Below, piece by piece: positions 43,739-51,953 of a stretch of 64,000 nucleotides of DNA. Position numbers and translations under genes: made by a program. The stretch's first letter is position 1, and each line of letters starts with the position of its first letter. Source of the stretch: Methylomonas methanica MC09 (GTDB taxonomy: Bacteria > Pseudomonadota > Gammaproteobacteria > Methylococcales > Methylomonadaceae); contig NC_015572.1 of the NCBI RefSeq assembly GCF_000214665.1, forward strand, positions 992,001-1,056,000, read 5' to 3'. The notes under the pieces are model-generated. The model was not told where the DNA came from. It saw nothing but the letters and a program-made list of their open reading frames with translations, and made no database searches.

Positions 43739-44620
43739 TTAGCGGTTGGCAGAGTCGGGCTGTTGCTGCAGTTGTTTGGCCAGTGCCAGCGCCGCTTCAC
43801 CGCTGCGCAGGCCGAAGCCGAGTAGCGATAAGGTGTCGACTTCGATCAGCCGGTGGTTGCGGCCGGCCGGGGTTTGGGCGATACCCGGCAATTGGTAGCA
43901 CTGCTCCAGGCCGCCCAAGGCTTTTACGCTGATATCGGTCAATAGAATCACCTCCGGTGCCGCTGCGATAATGGCTTCTCCTCCAAAGGCTTTATTGCCG
44001 GAAAATCCTTCGGCGGCGTTGCTGCCGCCCGCCAGCCGGATCATCGCATCGGCCGGCGTGTCCTGCCCGGACACCAGCGGTGCGCCTTGCGAGACTGCCA
44101 GGAAGAACAGCGTCTTGGGTTGCCGGGTGAACTGGGCGCGCCAGTCCGCCAGTTGTTGGAAATCGGCGCGGGTTTCGGCCGCCAGACGCGCGCCCGCTTC
44201 CTTCTTGTCCAGCAACGCGGCCACGGCAGAGATTTTTTCCGCCACGCCGGCTTCGGAGTAAGCTTCCGGCAGAATAGTCACATCGACGCCGGCGCCGCGA
44301 ATTTGCTCGAGTACGGCCGGCGGGCCGGCGTGGGCGCTGGCTATCACCCGGGTGGGCGACAGCGACAAAATACCTTCCGCGGACAGATTGCGCATGTAGC
44401 CGACTTGCGGCAGGGTTTTAGCCGTTTCCGGCCACAAACTGGTGGTGTCGACGCCTACCAGAGTGGCTTGGCCTTCCAGCGCGTAAACGATTTCGGTCAA
44501 AGCACCGCCCACGGAGACTATGCGCGGCGGTGCCGCGGCCGCCACTGCAGATAAGGCAAGGACAAGATTGGCGGCGAACAGCAGCCGGCAAAGCCAGAGT
44601 TTAATTACGCTCATAAACAT
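43739..44620 (-). CDS. hmuT: Haemin ABC transporter periplasmic binding protein
   Basis: This 293-residue protein has a Sec signal peptide (LWLCRLLFAANLVLALSAVA). The periplasmic-binding fold starts RIVSVGGALTEIVYALEGQ with LVGVDTTSLWPETAKTLPQVG, the pattern of HmuT/PhuT haem-binding proteins. A second in-frame ATG two codons on (44614) is an equally good start. It carries haem from the outer-membrane receptor to HmuUV. Confidence 0.93.
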   Translation of the reverse strand: MFMSVIKLWLCRLLFAANLVLALSAVAAAAPPRIVSVGGALTEIVYALEGQATLVGVDTTSLWPETAKTLPQVGYMRNLSAEGILSLSPTRVIASAHAGPPAVLEQIRGAGVDVTILPEAYSEAGVAEKISAVAALLDKKEAGARLAAETRADFQQLADWRAQFTRQPKTLFFLAVSQGAPLVSGQDTPADAMIRLAGGSNAAEGFSGNKAFGGEAIIAAAPEVILLTDISVKALGGLEQCYQLPGIAQTPAGRNHRLIEVDTLSLLGFGLRSGEAALALAKQLQQQPDSANR

Positions 44621-44652
44621 ATCATTTTAAGTCGGGGTAAAAGGGCGCTTGC

Positions 44653-45186
44653 TCAGGCCGGTTCGGCCTTGGGTTTTTCCTGATGGCCGGCGTCGTTGAT
44701 ATGGCGGATTTGCGCCATATCTTCGCCCTCGACGGCAAAGGCCCGGGCGAAACCTTGCACGAAGCTGCCGCGTTCCGGACGGATGCAGAACAGATGAAAG
44801 TCCTGCATTTTTTGCAATTGCTTGATGAAACCGCCGAATTTTTCCTCGAACAGGTTAAGGATATAGTCGAAGGCCGCCGTGTCGCGATCCACCTCCCGGG
44901 CGGAACAGTGAAAGGTGACGCGCTGGCGGGCAAACAAATGCGCGGCCTTGTCTTCGTCCTCGACAAACAGCAGGCAGACCCGGCCGTTATCCAGCAAATT
45001 CCGGGTATGGGCGGCCAGTTCGCTGATATACACATAGTAATGACCGTCATGTTTGATATAGGCGGCGTAACTGGCTTCCGGTTCGCCGGCCACGCTGACG
45101 GTCGCCATTAAAGTGGACTCGAAGCTTTCCGGTAAGGCCGAATAGGCGGCCCGGACTTGGTCTAGATCGATGTTGTTTTGGTTCAT
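44653..45186 (-). CDS. HugZ/HutZ-like haem utilisation protein
   Basis: This 177-residue split-barrel (pyridoxamine-oxidase-like) protein starts at the ATG at 45186 (MNQNNIDLDQVRAAYSALPE); longer readings run into hmuS. FESTLMATVSVAGEPEASYA and FHCSAREVDRDTAAFDYILN are typical, and FHLFCIRPERGSFVQGFARA carries the C-terminal G-F-A-R/K haem-pocket region of HugZ. It probably degrades or stores haem in the cytoplasm after uptake. The flanking genes hmuS and hmuT are 32-34 bp away. Confidence 0.88.
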   Translation of the reverse strand: MNQNNIDLDQVRAAYSALPESFESTLMATVSVAGEPEASYAAYIKHDGHYYVYISELAAHTRNLLDNGRVCLLFVEDEDKAAHLFARQRVTFHCSAREVDRDTAAFDYILNLFEEKFGGFIKQLQKMQDFHLFCIRPERGSFVQGFARAFAVEGEDMAQIRHINDAGHQEKPKAEPA

Positions 45187-45220
45187 GGTGTTCCTCGCTA
45201 AATGGGGTTTTCGAGCGTGT

Positions 45221-46231
45221 TTAACAGGGGGCGGTTTCGCCGGGCAGCCCGGCCAATAAGTCGCGCCAAAGCGGGTTGCCGCCGGCCGGATCGTCACACC
45301 CAAACAGGGACGCAATGGTTTGTCCGCGTGCGTTGAGTAACTGTAATCCCTGCAGGCCGTGTCCGCGATGGGGTAGGTTGACGCTTCGCAGGCAGGCGAT
45401 GGCGGTTTGGTTGAGATGCAGATTGAAGTCCTGGTCCAGCACGTTGAGCCAAGGGCCGCCAATCATAAGATTCCGGATCGGGCCGTCGTGTACCTGAATG
45501 GCGGCTTGGTTGCGGACGATTATTTGTATCGGCAGCTGCATATCCGCCAGCTGCAGCATCAGTTCCGCGAATACCGAGACGGCGATTGGCCGGCTGGTAT
45601 GAATGCCGGTGTCGTTGCCGGTAAAGAAGCTGCTCTTGAACCAGCGTTGCCAGTGTTCCGGCATGCCGGATACGGTGTCCGTATCGGCGGCGTCAAGCAT
45701 TGAGTCGGCCGGCAACTCCAGGTTGGGCGGTGGGTATGCGGTCCGATGGGCGTCCACCAGACGTTGGTAACGGGCCTGGTCGGCGTGTTCGGTCAAGTAG
45801 AGCTTGTAGACGGCCTCGCCGCGCGCATCGAAAAACTGCAGACTGCGGCGTTCGCCGATCCGGGTGGTTTCGCATACCGCAAAGCCGGCATGCCAAAGTC
45901 CGGTTAACAGGGCCGTATTCACCCCATGACCGGACAGTAGCAACCAGTCGCCGGCCGTTGCGCTTCGGTCGTAGAGGCCGATTTTTTCATGCACCGCCTC
46001 GTCGTTGCGGGTTAAACCCATCAGCAGGCCGAGTTCGCCAATTTCCGCCAGCAGCGCCGGCCAGGGGCCGTCCAACTGGACGGCATTGCCGGCGCAGCCG
46101 CTGGCGACCAATTCGGCTTCGCTGACCCCCAGTAGGGATGCTGCCTCGCGTATTCGTGTTTGCGGCCGTTCGGCCTGCAGGTTTTCCCAAGCCTGCTGCA
46201 GCGCCCGCGTTGAATATGACTGTTTCCGCAC
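45221..46231 (-). CDS. hmuS: Haemin-degrading factor HmuS/HemS
   Basis: This 336-residue protein consists of two HemS domains with limited similarity to each other (RIREAASLLGVSEAELVASG and VFAELMLQLADMQLPIQIIV). It binds cytoplasmic haem and supports iron release. The start is GTG at 46231, with AGGAG seven bases upstream giving MRKQSYSTRALQQAWENLQA; the in-frame ATG 33 bp upstream lacks such a site. It sits between the VPLPA protein gene and hugZ. Confidence 0.93.
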   Translation of the reverse strand: MRKQSYSTRALQQAWENLQAERPQTRIREAASLLGVSEAELVASGCAGNAVQLDGPWPALLAEIGELGLLMGLTRNDEAVHEKIGLYDRSATAGDWLLLSGHGVNTALLTGLWHAGFAVCETTRIGERRSLQFFDARGEAVYKLYLTEHADQARYQRLVDAHRTAYPPPNLELPADSMLDAADTDTVSGMPEHWQRWFKSSFFTGNDTGIHTSRPIAVSVFAELMLQLADMQLPIQIIVRNQAAIQVHDGPIRNLMIGGPWLNVLDQDFNLHLNQTAIACLRSVNLPHRGHGLQGLQLLNARGQTIASLFGCDDPAGGNPLWRDLLAGLPGETAPC

Positions 46232-46315
46232 GCTATAACTCCTGTCGGTAGATGTACTGTGCACGTTGAAAGGCCCGGCCTTGTAAAAGGCCGGGCACGT
46301 AGGGTCCGGGCTGCG

Positions 46316-47044
46316 TCAGGCTGGTTGCGAACGGCGGCGGCCCAGGCCGATTAAGCCGAGCAAACCGGAACCCAACAACCAGGCGGCCGCCGGCAGCGGC
46401 ACCGGCGCCGCTGCCGGCGCCGGGCCGATGTCGATGGCCACTTGGGCCAGGCTCATGCTGTGTTCGCTGCTGCCGAAGTTGAACAGGTATTGGGCGGCGG
46501 CTTGTTCCAGATCCCAGTAGACCAGATGCTGTACCAGCTCGACCGGGCCGAACGAACTGGCGTAAGCGGCGTCGTAGAAGCTCTGCTCGGAGTAGGTTGG
46601 CGCCAAGCCGTTCAGCAACAGCGTGCTGTAATCCATTTGTACGCCCCAGGTTTCGAATTGCAGTACCGCGCGCAACGGCGAGGCGGCCGCGCTGCCGGTT
46701 AAGGAGACGGCGAATGTTTCGGGAACGCTGAAGCTGTACAAATTGCCCGAACCGGCGGCAAAGGTGCCGGCATTCCAGCTTAGATTCGCATCGGCGGTGC
46801 CGGACTGGCCGATGTCCGGCGCAGCGGTAAGCAGGCCGGGGTAGGATGCGTCGACGAAGCCGTCCCATTCCGCGTAAACAGTGCCCGCGTCGCCCCGGCT
46901 CCAGCCGCCCCAGGCGGCCTGGTCGGGGGTGTCGAAACCGAAGCCGGCGGCGTAGGGGTTGGGGCCGTTGGTCAGGTCGGCGGCAGCCGTGCCGGAGACG
47001 GCCAGCAGGCCGGCGATCAAGGTTAATTTAGCTGTGTTTCTCAT
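46316..47044 (-). CDS. VPLPA-tailed (PEP-CTERM-like) exported protein in the haem locus
   Basis: This 242-residue protein has a Sec signal peptide (MRNTAKLTLIAGLLAVSGTA) and a beta-rich mature region, low in lysine and free of cysteine. The C-terminal sorting signal is VPLPAAAWLLGSGLLGLIGL followed by GRRRSQPA: a short motif, one hydrophobic helix and a basic end, as processed by exosortase/XrtA-type systems. No exosortase gene is in this window. It is the gene just upstream of hmuS, so it is likely Fur-controlled and could be a surface haem-handling protein; this is inference from position. Confidence 0.8.
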   Translation of the reverse strand: MRNTAKLTLIAGLLAVSGTAAADLTNGPNPYAAGFGFDTPDQAAWGGWSRGDAGTVYAEWDGFVDASYPGLLTAAPDIGQSGTADANLSWNAGTFAAGSGNLYSFSVPETFAVSLTGSAAASPLRAVLQFETWGVQMDYSTLLLNGLAPTYSEQSFYDAAYASSFGPVELVQHLVYWDLEQAAAQYLFNFGSSEHSMSLAQVAIDIGPAPAAAPVPLPAAAWLLGSGLLGLIGLGRRRSQPA

Positions 47045-47183
47045 GGTTTGTTTCCTTTTGGTTAATGAGGTGACGCATCTCTTCGCCGCGAAGACGATCC
47101 GTGGGTGTTTCACAATGTCTGCCGCCGTTTCGGCCCCGTGCCGGCTATCCGTCATGACCGATGGGCATGGCGGTGGCGGATGT

Positions 47184-47301
47184 TTATTAACCCGGCCCTT
47201 GAATACTCTCCATTCGTCATTCCCGCGAAAGCGGGAATCCATTGCATCCACCGGGTTCCCGCTTTCGCGGGAGCGACGATAGTTAAGGGCCGGGTTAATA
47301 A
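47184..47301. repeat. Nested inverted-repeat element with REP-type core
   Basis: Outer arms of 17 bp (47184-47200 and 47285-47301, TTATTAACCCGGCCCTT and its complement) are perfect. Inside are two REP-like palindromes, ATTCCCGCGAAAGCGGGAAT and GGTTCCCGCTTTCGCGGGA, in opposite order. The 118-bp unit has no coding sense and separates the receptor genes from the VPLPA-hmuS genes. Confidence 0.8.
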
Positions 47302-47303
47302 CT

Positions 47304-47516
47304 TCAGTTCGCTTCGGCTTCATGCAGGTGATGTGGCTGAAAATCGACCACGTAGCGATACTGTTTGCCGCAGTAAATAATGATTTCCTTTTGGCCGCGC
47401 TTCAGCAGGCGCACCTCCAGACGCAAATCGCCGAAGCCGTCGTGCTGCAACAATTCGTCGAATAGCGTTTCCAGTTTTTTTCGGGCATCTTTTTTTGTCC
47501 AATGTCGGTTGCTCAT
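47304..47516 (-). CDS. Small conserved-looking protein downstream of haem receptor
   Basis: This 70-residue basic protein (MSNRHWTKKDARKKLETLFD) has a central beta-like stretch EVRLLKRGQKEIIIYCGKQY and a His-rich end. The ATG is 12 bp after the receptor stop with a GGAAC-type ribosome site, so it is co-transcribed. The family is not recognised. The HHLH tail and the location suggest a haem or metal link, but nothing proves it. Confidence 0.6.
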   Translation of the reverse strand: MSNRHWTKKDARKKLETLFDELLQHDGFGDLRLEVRLLKRGQKEIIIYCGKQYRYVVDFQPHHLHEAEAN

Positions 47517-47528
47517 GCGGGTTCCTTG

Positions 47529-49889
47529 TCAATAGGCCAGTTTTAGCGTGACGCCGAAATTGCGGCCGGGCCGCGAATAACGATCTGCCCAATAGTGGGC
47601 GCCGGCGAAATTACCCAGCGTACTGTGCGGGTCGCCGGCACGGGTGTTGATGTCCGCCCAGTCGATATATTTCTTGTCCAGCAGGTTGAATACACCGAAA
47701 TTAACGCTGACGTGGCTGTTAAGGTTGTAATAGGCGTTGAAATCGATAACGCCGTAACCGGCGGGCAGGAAACGGGTGTTTGCCTCGTCCGCATCCGCGG
47801 GCTGGGGCAGGGTTGAGGCTTGTTTCGCCGCGACCAGGGTCAGATTCAGCTCCGTGCCCCAGTCGCCGTTGGGTTGGTCGTAACGCAGGCCGACCACGCC
47901 TTTCATTGGGCTGATTTGTCTGAGGGCCTGATCGTCGTTGCGCCGGGTTTTTAAATTCATACCTTCCGTGTAGGCGCCGCTGAACAGCAGGCTGGCGCCC
48001 AAAAACGCCGGGTTTAGCCAGTCCAGATAAATCCGGCTGGTGACTTCGATGCCTTGAATCCGAATCGGATCGGGGCTGTTGATGTTCTGATAGGTGGTAA
48101 ATCCCAGCGGCGGACAGGCGTCTGTGGCCGGGTTGCAGATGACTGCGTTGTAGATGAAATGCCGGTAATCGTTGCGGAACAGGCTGATATCGAACCGGCC
48201 CGCCGCGCCCTCGCCGCGCAACCCGACTTCGGCGCCGACGCTGCTTTCGGGTTTTAGCTTGTAATTGGGCAGATTGCTGTATCCGCCGGTGATATTGGTG
48301 AAACCCAGGTTGCTTTCGCTGAAGTTGGGGCCGCGAAAGCCGTGCGCGTATTGGCCGTGCACAGTGAACATGTCGTTCAAATGCAGTAAGGCGCCGAACT
48401 TCGGCAAAAAGGCGTTGGCGTCGATAATACCGGGTATGACGGGGTCGGCACCCTGGGCCACGGCGGCTTCGGAGGTTTTTTCGAACAGGTAATCGGTTTT
48501 CGGCAGCAGGCGGAAATATTCCCAGCGGCCGCCCGGTATCAGCTCGACGCGCTTGCCAAACAGGCCGATGCGGTCTTCCAGATAGGCGCCGGCCTTGGTG
48601 ACGGTGGACAGCGGGAAGTCTCGCAACGGGAATTCGTCCGGTGTGACTTTTTGGGTGACGGTGCCTTTGGGGCAGGTTAGCGTAGGGGCACCGGTAACCG
48701 GATGGAAGGAACCGCTAACGCAGGTCAGGCTGCCGTCGCGCTGTTGAGCAATGCTGTTTTTACTGATTTGGCCGCCGTATTGCACAGCGTGATCGCTGTC
48801 GCCGACGCTGAAATTTTTGCTTAATTTCAATTCGCCGCCGAGATCGTCGTTGACGTAGTCGAAAATCCGCTCGGTTAACGTGTTGCCGTCGTTTCTGCTG
48901 GTGCGGTCTTGCAGGGTGACCTGTCCGGTGGCGGATTTTTGGGTGTAAAACTTCCACATCAGCTCGTCGAACAAGGGCGTTTGTAACCGTTTCAATCGGT
49001 GATCCAGCGACAGCCGCCAGCGAGATTGGCTATCCGTGGTCAGCATGCTGTTGACTTGGCGCAGACTGATGTCCGGGCCGCGCAGATACAGCGCGTCCAG
49101 ATCGGATTGTTGCTTTAGCCATTCGCCGGTCAGACGCAATACGTTGTCGTCGTTGAAGCGATAAAGCAGTTTGGCCAGTAGGTTGTAGCTTTGGTTATCT
49201 TGCGGGCTGGGTGCGGTGCGGCTGCCGCCGAGGGTATCGATGTCGCCTTTGTTGTCGGTTTCGTTGCTTTGGGCATGGGTGAACAACAGCATGCTTTCCC
49301 AGCCGTTCAAGGCGCCGGCTACGGTGGCGGTCTGCACGAAGCTACTGTCGGTACTGTTGTAATTGAGTTTCAGGCCGGCGTAATAGTCCTTGCCGAATAC
49401 ATCCAGATAATCGCGCGGATCTTTGGTGACGAAGTCGACGCTGCCGCCCAGCGCGTCGCCGCCGTAATAGGCGGAGCCCGAACCGCGCACGATCTCCACG
49501 GTTTTCAGGGCGTCCACGTCTACGGCGTTGCGGTTGGCGCTGGCGAACGAGCCTATCGAGAAGGCGTCCGGCATGCGTACGCCGTCGATCCGCATCAGCA
49601 CCCGGTTGCCGCCCAGGCCGCGGATGGTGATGCCGGAGGCGCCGAAGCGTTGCGGATCGTTGCCGACGTTAACGCCGGGTTCGTAGCGAATCAAATCCTT
49701 GAGGTTACGCACCATGCGCTGTTCTATGGTGGCGGCGTCGATGTTCGAACGGGTGTCGGGCAATGCCGCCGCCGCGGCCGGTTCAGCTGGAGCCGACACA
49801 GTTACGGTATCGAGTTCCAGATCGGTTGCCTCGTTCAGTACGTCTTCGCAACGCGCAGCGATCGAGTTAAGTAGTAGCAACGTAGCCAT
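47529..49889 (-). CDS. TonB-dependent haem/haemoglobin receptor
   Basis: This outer-membrane receptor has 786 residues if started at the ATG at 49889. The plug domain is clear (MVRNLKDLIRYEPGVNVGND, then GITIRGLGGNRVLMRIDGVR, AYYGGDALGGSVDFVTKD). The barrel carries the haem-receptor FRAP-like box YAHGFRGPNFSESNLG and ends in aromatic GVTLKLAY. A TonB-box-like LELDTVTVSA lies after the signal region. The frame stays open upstream to 50063 but passes through a 71-bp palindrome, so the leader is ambiguous: the n-region LNRYRATLMATLLLLNSIAA looks like a signal peptide whose natural start may have been disturbed. Confidence 0.92.
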   Translation of the reverse strand: MATLLLLNSIAARCEDVLNEATDLELDTVTVSAPAEPAAAAALPDTRSNIDAATIEQRMVRNLKDLIRYEPGVNVGNDPQRFGASGITIRGLGGNRVLMRIDGVRMPDAFSIGSFASANRNAVDVDALKTVEIVRGSGSAYYGGDALGGSVDFVTKDPRDYLDVFGKDYYAGLKLNYNSTDSSFVQTATVAGALNGWESMLLFTHAQSNETDNKGDIDTLGGSRTAPSPQDNQSYNLLAKLLYRFNDDNVLRLTGEWLKQQSDLDALYLRGPDISLRQVNSMLTTDSQSRWRLSLDHRLKRLQTPLFDELMWKFYTQKSATGQVTLQDRTSRNDGNTLTERIFDYVNDDLGGELKLSKNFSVGDSDHAVQYGGQISKNSIAQQRDGSLTCVSGSFHPVTGAPTLTCPKGTVTQKVTPDEFPLRDFPLSTVTKAGAYLEDRIGLFGKRVELIPGGRWEYFRLLPKTDYLFEKTSEAAVAQGADPVIPGIIDANAFLPKFGALLHLNDMFTVHGQYAHGFRGPNFSESNLGFTNITGGYSNLPNYKLKPESSVGAEVGLRGEGAAGRFDISLFRNDYRHFIYNAVICNPATDACPPLGFTTYQNINSPDPIRIQGIEVTSRIYLDWLNPAFLGASLLFSGAYTEGMNLKTRRNDDQALRQISPMKGVVGLRYDQPNGDWGTELNLTLVAAKQASTLPQPADADEANTRFLPAGYGVIDFNAYYNLNSHVSVNFGVFNLLDKKYIDWADINTRAGDPHSTLGNFAGAHYWADRYSRPGRNFGVTLKLAY

Positions 49890-49923
49890 CAGCGTTGCTC
49901 GATACCGATTAAGGCCGGGTTTT

Positions 49924-49994
49924 TGGCATGGGAGTGTTCCGGCAGCGGCTGCCGTCCCTGCGGCTGCCGGTCGTGCCGGAACACTCCCATGCCA
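49924..49994. repeat. 71-bp perfect inverted-repeat element in the haem-receptor leader
   Basis: Arms of 21 bp (49924-49944 and 49974-49994, TGGCATGGGAGTGTTCCGGCA and complement) are perfect. The loop repeats CGGCTGCC twice. It lies 35 bp upstream of the receptor ATG and would form a strong hairpin in the 5' leader. It is either a mobile REP/MITE-type unit or an mRNA control structure. Confidence 0.8.
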
Positions 49995-50229
49995 ACGACC
50001 GGAACGGCCGAAGCGGGGCGCAGTTTCATACCTGCGCACATGAAGGGCCGCAAAGCGTTTCAAAAGGAATGTCCTTTTGAGTTGACGCCGACCGACAAGC
50101 GCACGGACGCGGATATGTTGCGGTTGCTATTGCAATAAACTGTAACGGGGTCATGTAGCCTCATGCTGTGCGTGGTGTTAACGCGTGGCAGGCTACCGGA
50201 GGGGTGGCTGGCTGAGCGGTGAAAAGAGG
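49995..50229. other. Non-coding gap between hemP and haem receptor
   Basis: No supported gene, Fur-like dyad or T-run terminator is seen in these 235 bp. An open frame across the palindrome on the plus strand has no ribosome site or recognisable product. Confidence 0.45.
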
Positions 50230-50421
50230 TTATTTGGTCAAAATTAATTTGCCGTTGCTGGTAATACGCAGTCGGTATTCGTCGCCTTGGTGGTCGATAA
50301 CGATTTCGTTTCGGTCGGCGAACAACTGTTTGCTGCTGATCCGGGGTCGGTCGTTTGCGTTTTCGCCGTTTGCCGGCGGCCGGGCCGTATCGATTTTCGG
50401 TTTATACAATGGGTTGGTCAT
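50230..50421 (-). CDS. hemP: Haemin uptake protein HemP
   Basis: This 63-residue protein starts at the ATG at 50421 (MTNPLYKPKIDTARPPANGE). It shows the HemP signature RISSKQLFADRNEIVIDHQG followed by YRLRITSNGKLILTK. HemP/HmuP is a small basic activator needed for haem-receptor expression in several proteobacteria. A TTG four codons upstream overlaps the stop of the preceding 90-residue gene, so translation is probably coupled. It is placed ahead of the receptor gene on the same strand. Confidence 0.93.
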   Translation of the reverse strand: MTNPLYKPKIDTARPPANGENANDRPRISSKQLFADRNEIVIDHQGDEYRLRITSNGKLILTK

Positions 50422-50429
50422 AAGTAATC

Positions 50430-50702
50430 TCAATGGTATAGGCTGGTTCGCCGAGAGTCCGGTTTCTGTTCCAATAAGGCGCTGGAAACGGCTTGCCAGT
50501 GTTCCAGCAACTGCTGATACATACTGCGGCTATCCTGTGTTTGCTGTGGATGGGCCAGCAGCCGTTGTAATTGATGCACGATGACGCGGGCCAGCTTGGG
50601 ACAATGGTGGCCGTTGATGAAACGCGTCATCATCAGGCAGGTGGCGGCGTGCAATTGGCTCATGTCCTGTTGGCCGGCAAGATCGGCTTCGACTGTAGGC
50701 AT
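50430..50702 (-). CDS. Small helical protein ahead of hemP
   Basis: This 90-residue protein starts at the ATG at 50702 (MPTVEADLAGQQDMSQLHAA) with AGAGG upstream. It is helical and rich in His/Gln/Leu (ATCLMMTRFINGHHCPKLAR). The family is not recognised by me. It is the first gene after the Fur box and runs into hemP, so it belongs to the iron/haem regulon. A haem- or iron-linked role is inferred only from this. Confidence 0.65.
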   Translation of the reverse strand: MPTVEADLAGQQDMSQLHAATCLMMTRFINGHHCPKLARVIVHQLQRLLAHPQQTQDSRSMYQQLLEHWQAVSSALLEQKPDSRRTSLYH

Positions 50703-50808
50703 AGCGACCTCTGGAAAAAGAAAATGAAAAAACGGCGCACTCTGCTGAAACCTTGGAGAATGACCAGGTGCGCCGGGGATAGTACGAGAGAGAACTATCG
50801 GATACAAA

Positions 50809-50823
50809 TGATAATGATTCTCA
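50809..50823 (-). promoter_or_regulatory. Fur box
   Basis: TGATAATGATTCTCA matches the 7-1-7 Fur consensus TGATAATnATTATCA with a single mismatch. It lies 107 bp before the start of the 90-residue gene and hemP, and 72 bp beyond the oxyR stop. Iron repletion should silence the haem locus through this site. Confidence 0.8.
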
Positions 50824-50894
50824 ATAATAAGTCAAGCAAAAATAGTTGAGTGCCGGTTTTTTTGTTCTATCTCGGTTTAACGGCTTGATTGAAT

Positions 50895-51785
50895 TTATGT
50901 CGCGGTTTGTGTTGTTGCCTGTATTATCAGGCGACCCACTTCGTCAATGAGCCGGTTACGCATGCTGGTTTTGCGCCATACCAGACCGATATTGCGGCTG
51001 GGCACCGGCGATTGGAAAGGGATGTAACGAATGCCGGAATCGGGTTCGCGCACTGCGATACGCGGCATAAAGGTAATGCCGGTGCCTGCCCGGACCATTT
51101 GCCTGAGGGTTTCCAGGCCGGTGGCCCGCACATCCTGCTGTTCTAAGGCGCCGTTGATATGGCAGACTTGCAGGGCCTGGCCGCGTAGACAGTGGCCCTC
51201 GTCCAGCAGTAACAATTGTTGGCCGAACAAATCCCGTTGGCGGATAGGGGCGGCCTCGGCCAGGGGATGGTCGGCGGCGACTGCCAGTAAAAATTCGTCG
51301 TCGAACAGCGCCTGGCTTTGCAAAGCGTTGTCGTCGACCGGCATTGCCAGCAGGGCCATGTCGATTTGGCCGTTTTTTAATTGGCGGAGCAACTCCTCGG
51401 TTTTTTCCTCGACCAAGATCAGCCGGATGCGCGGTAAGGCGTCTTTAATCAGCGGCACCAGCTTCGGAAAAATATAGGTGGACAGCGTCGGAAAAGCGCC
51501 GATGCGCAGGTTGCCGGCCATGGGATCGCGGGCGGTTTCGGCCAGTTCCTGAATATGCTCCACCTCCTTCACTATGCGCCGGGCGGTGGCGATAATCCGT
51601 TCGCCCACTTCCGTAGCCAGTACCCGTTTGTTGTTGCGTTCGAAAATCTGCACACCCAAGCGCTCCTCCAGTTTTTTGATCTGGGTGCTGAGGGTCGGCT
51701 GGCTGATATGGCAGTGTTCCGAAGCCTGCACAAAACTGCGCAAGTCGGCCACGGCAATTAAATAACGCAGGTCTCTGAGATTCAT
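50895..51785 (-). CDS. oxyR: Hydrogen-peroxide-sensing LysR-type regulator OxyR
   Basis: This 296-residue protein starts at MNLRDLRYLIAVADLRSFVQ (ATG at 51785). An N-terminal winged helix-turn-helix is followed by the redox domain. The two sensing cysteines fall exactly at 199 and 208 (LDEGHCLRGQALQVC), as in E. coli OxyR. It is divergent from a peroxiredoxin-glutathione reductase pair, its likely targets. Confidence 0.96.
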   Translation of the reverse strand: MNLRDLRYLIAVADLRSFVQASEHCHISQPTLSTQIKKLEERLGVQIFERNNKRVLATEVGERIIATARRIVKEVEHIQELAETARDPMAGNLRIGAFPTLSTYIFPKLVPLIKDALPRIRLILVEEKTEELLRQLKNGQIDMALLAMPVDDNALQSQALFDDEFLLAVAADHPLAEAAPIRQRDLFGQQLLLLDEGHCLRGQALQVCHINGALEQQDVRATGLETLRQMVRAGTGITFMPRIAVREPDSGIRYIPFQSPVPSRNIGLVWRKTSMRNRLIDEVGRLIIQATTQTAT

Positions 51786-51800
51786 GGTGTTAGTGTGTAT

Positions 51801-51840
51801 TGATGAAATCAATCGATACTATACAAACAATCGATTTTGC
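51801..51840. promoter_or_regulatory. Candidate OxyR operator in the oxyR-peroxiredoxin gap
   Basis: CAATCGAT occurs twice, 18 bp apart (51810-51817 and 51828-51835), around an ATACTATACAAA segment, giving an OxyR-like spaced dyad next to the oxyR start. Match to the E. coli ATAG-type consensus is partial, so the call rests mainly on position. Confidence 0.35.
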
Positions 51841-51953
51841 ATTGCAAACTTTGCCCGGTAGACTGAATCCCGTACTGAATGAAAAGCGATTCAGGCAAGG
51901 GTGGTTAGTCTGCTAACGCCCGCAACACATTTAATTCAATCTGGAGAATCGAG

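Noticed and set aside
49890..50063. N-terminal extension of the haem receptor up to 50063
   Set aside because: The added residues are Arg/Ala/Pro-rich, come from the palindrome, and would bury the signal peptide behind more than 50 residues.
49923..50138. Plus-strand small gene crossing the receptor-leader palindrome
   Set aside because: The first half is the palindrome itself, no ribosome site is present and the end (ELTPTDKRTDADMLRLLL) matches no family I know.
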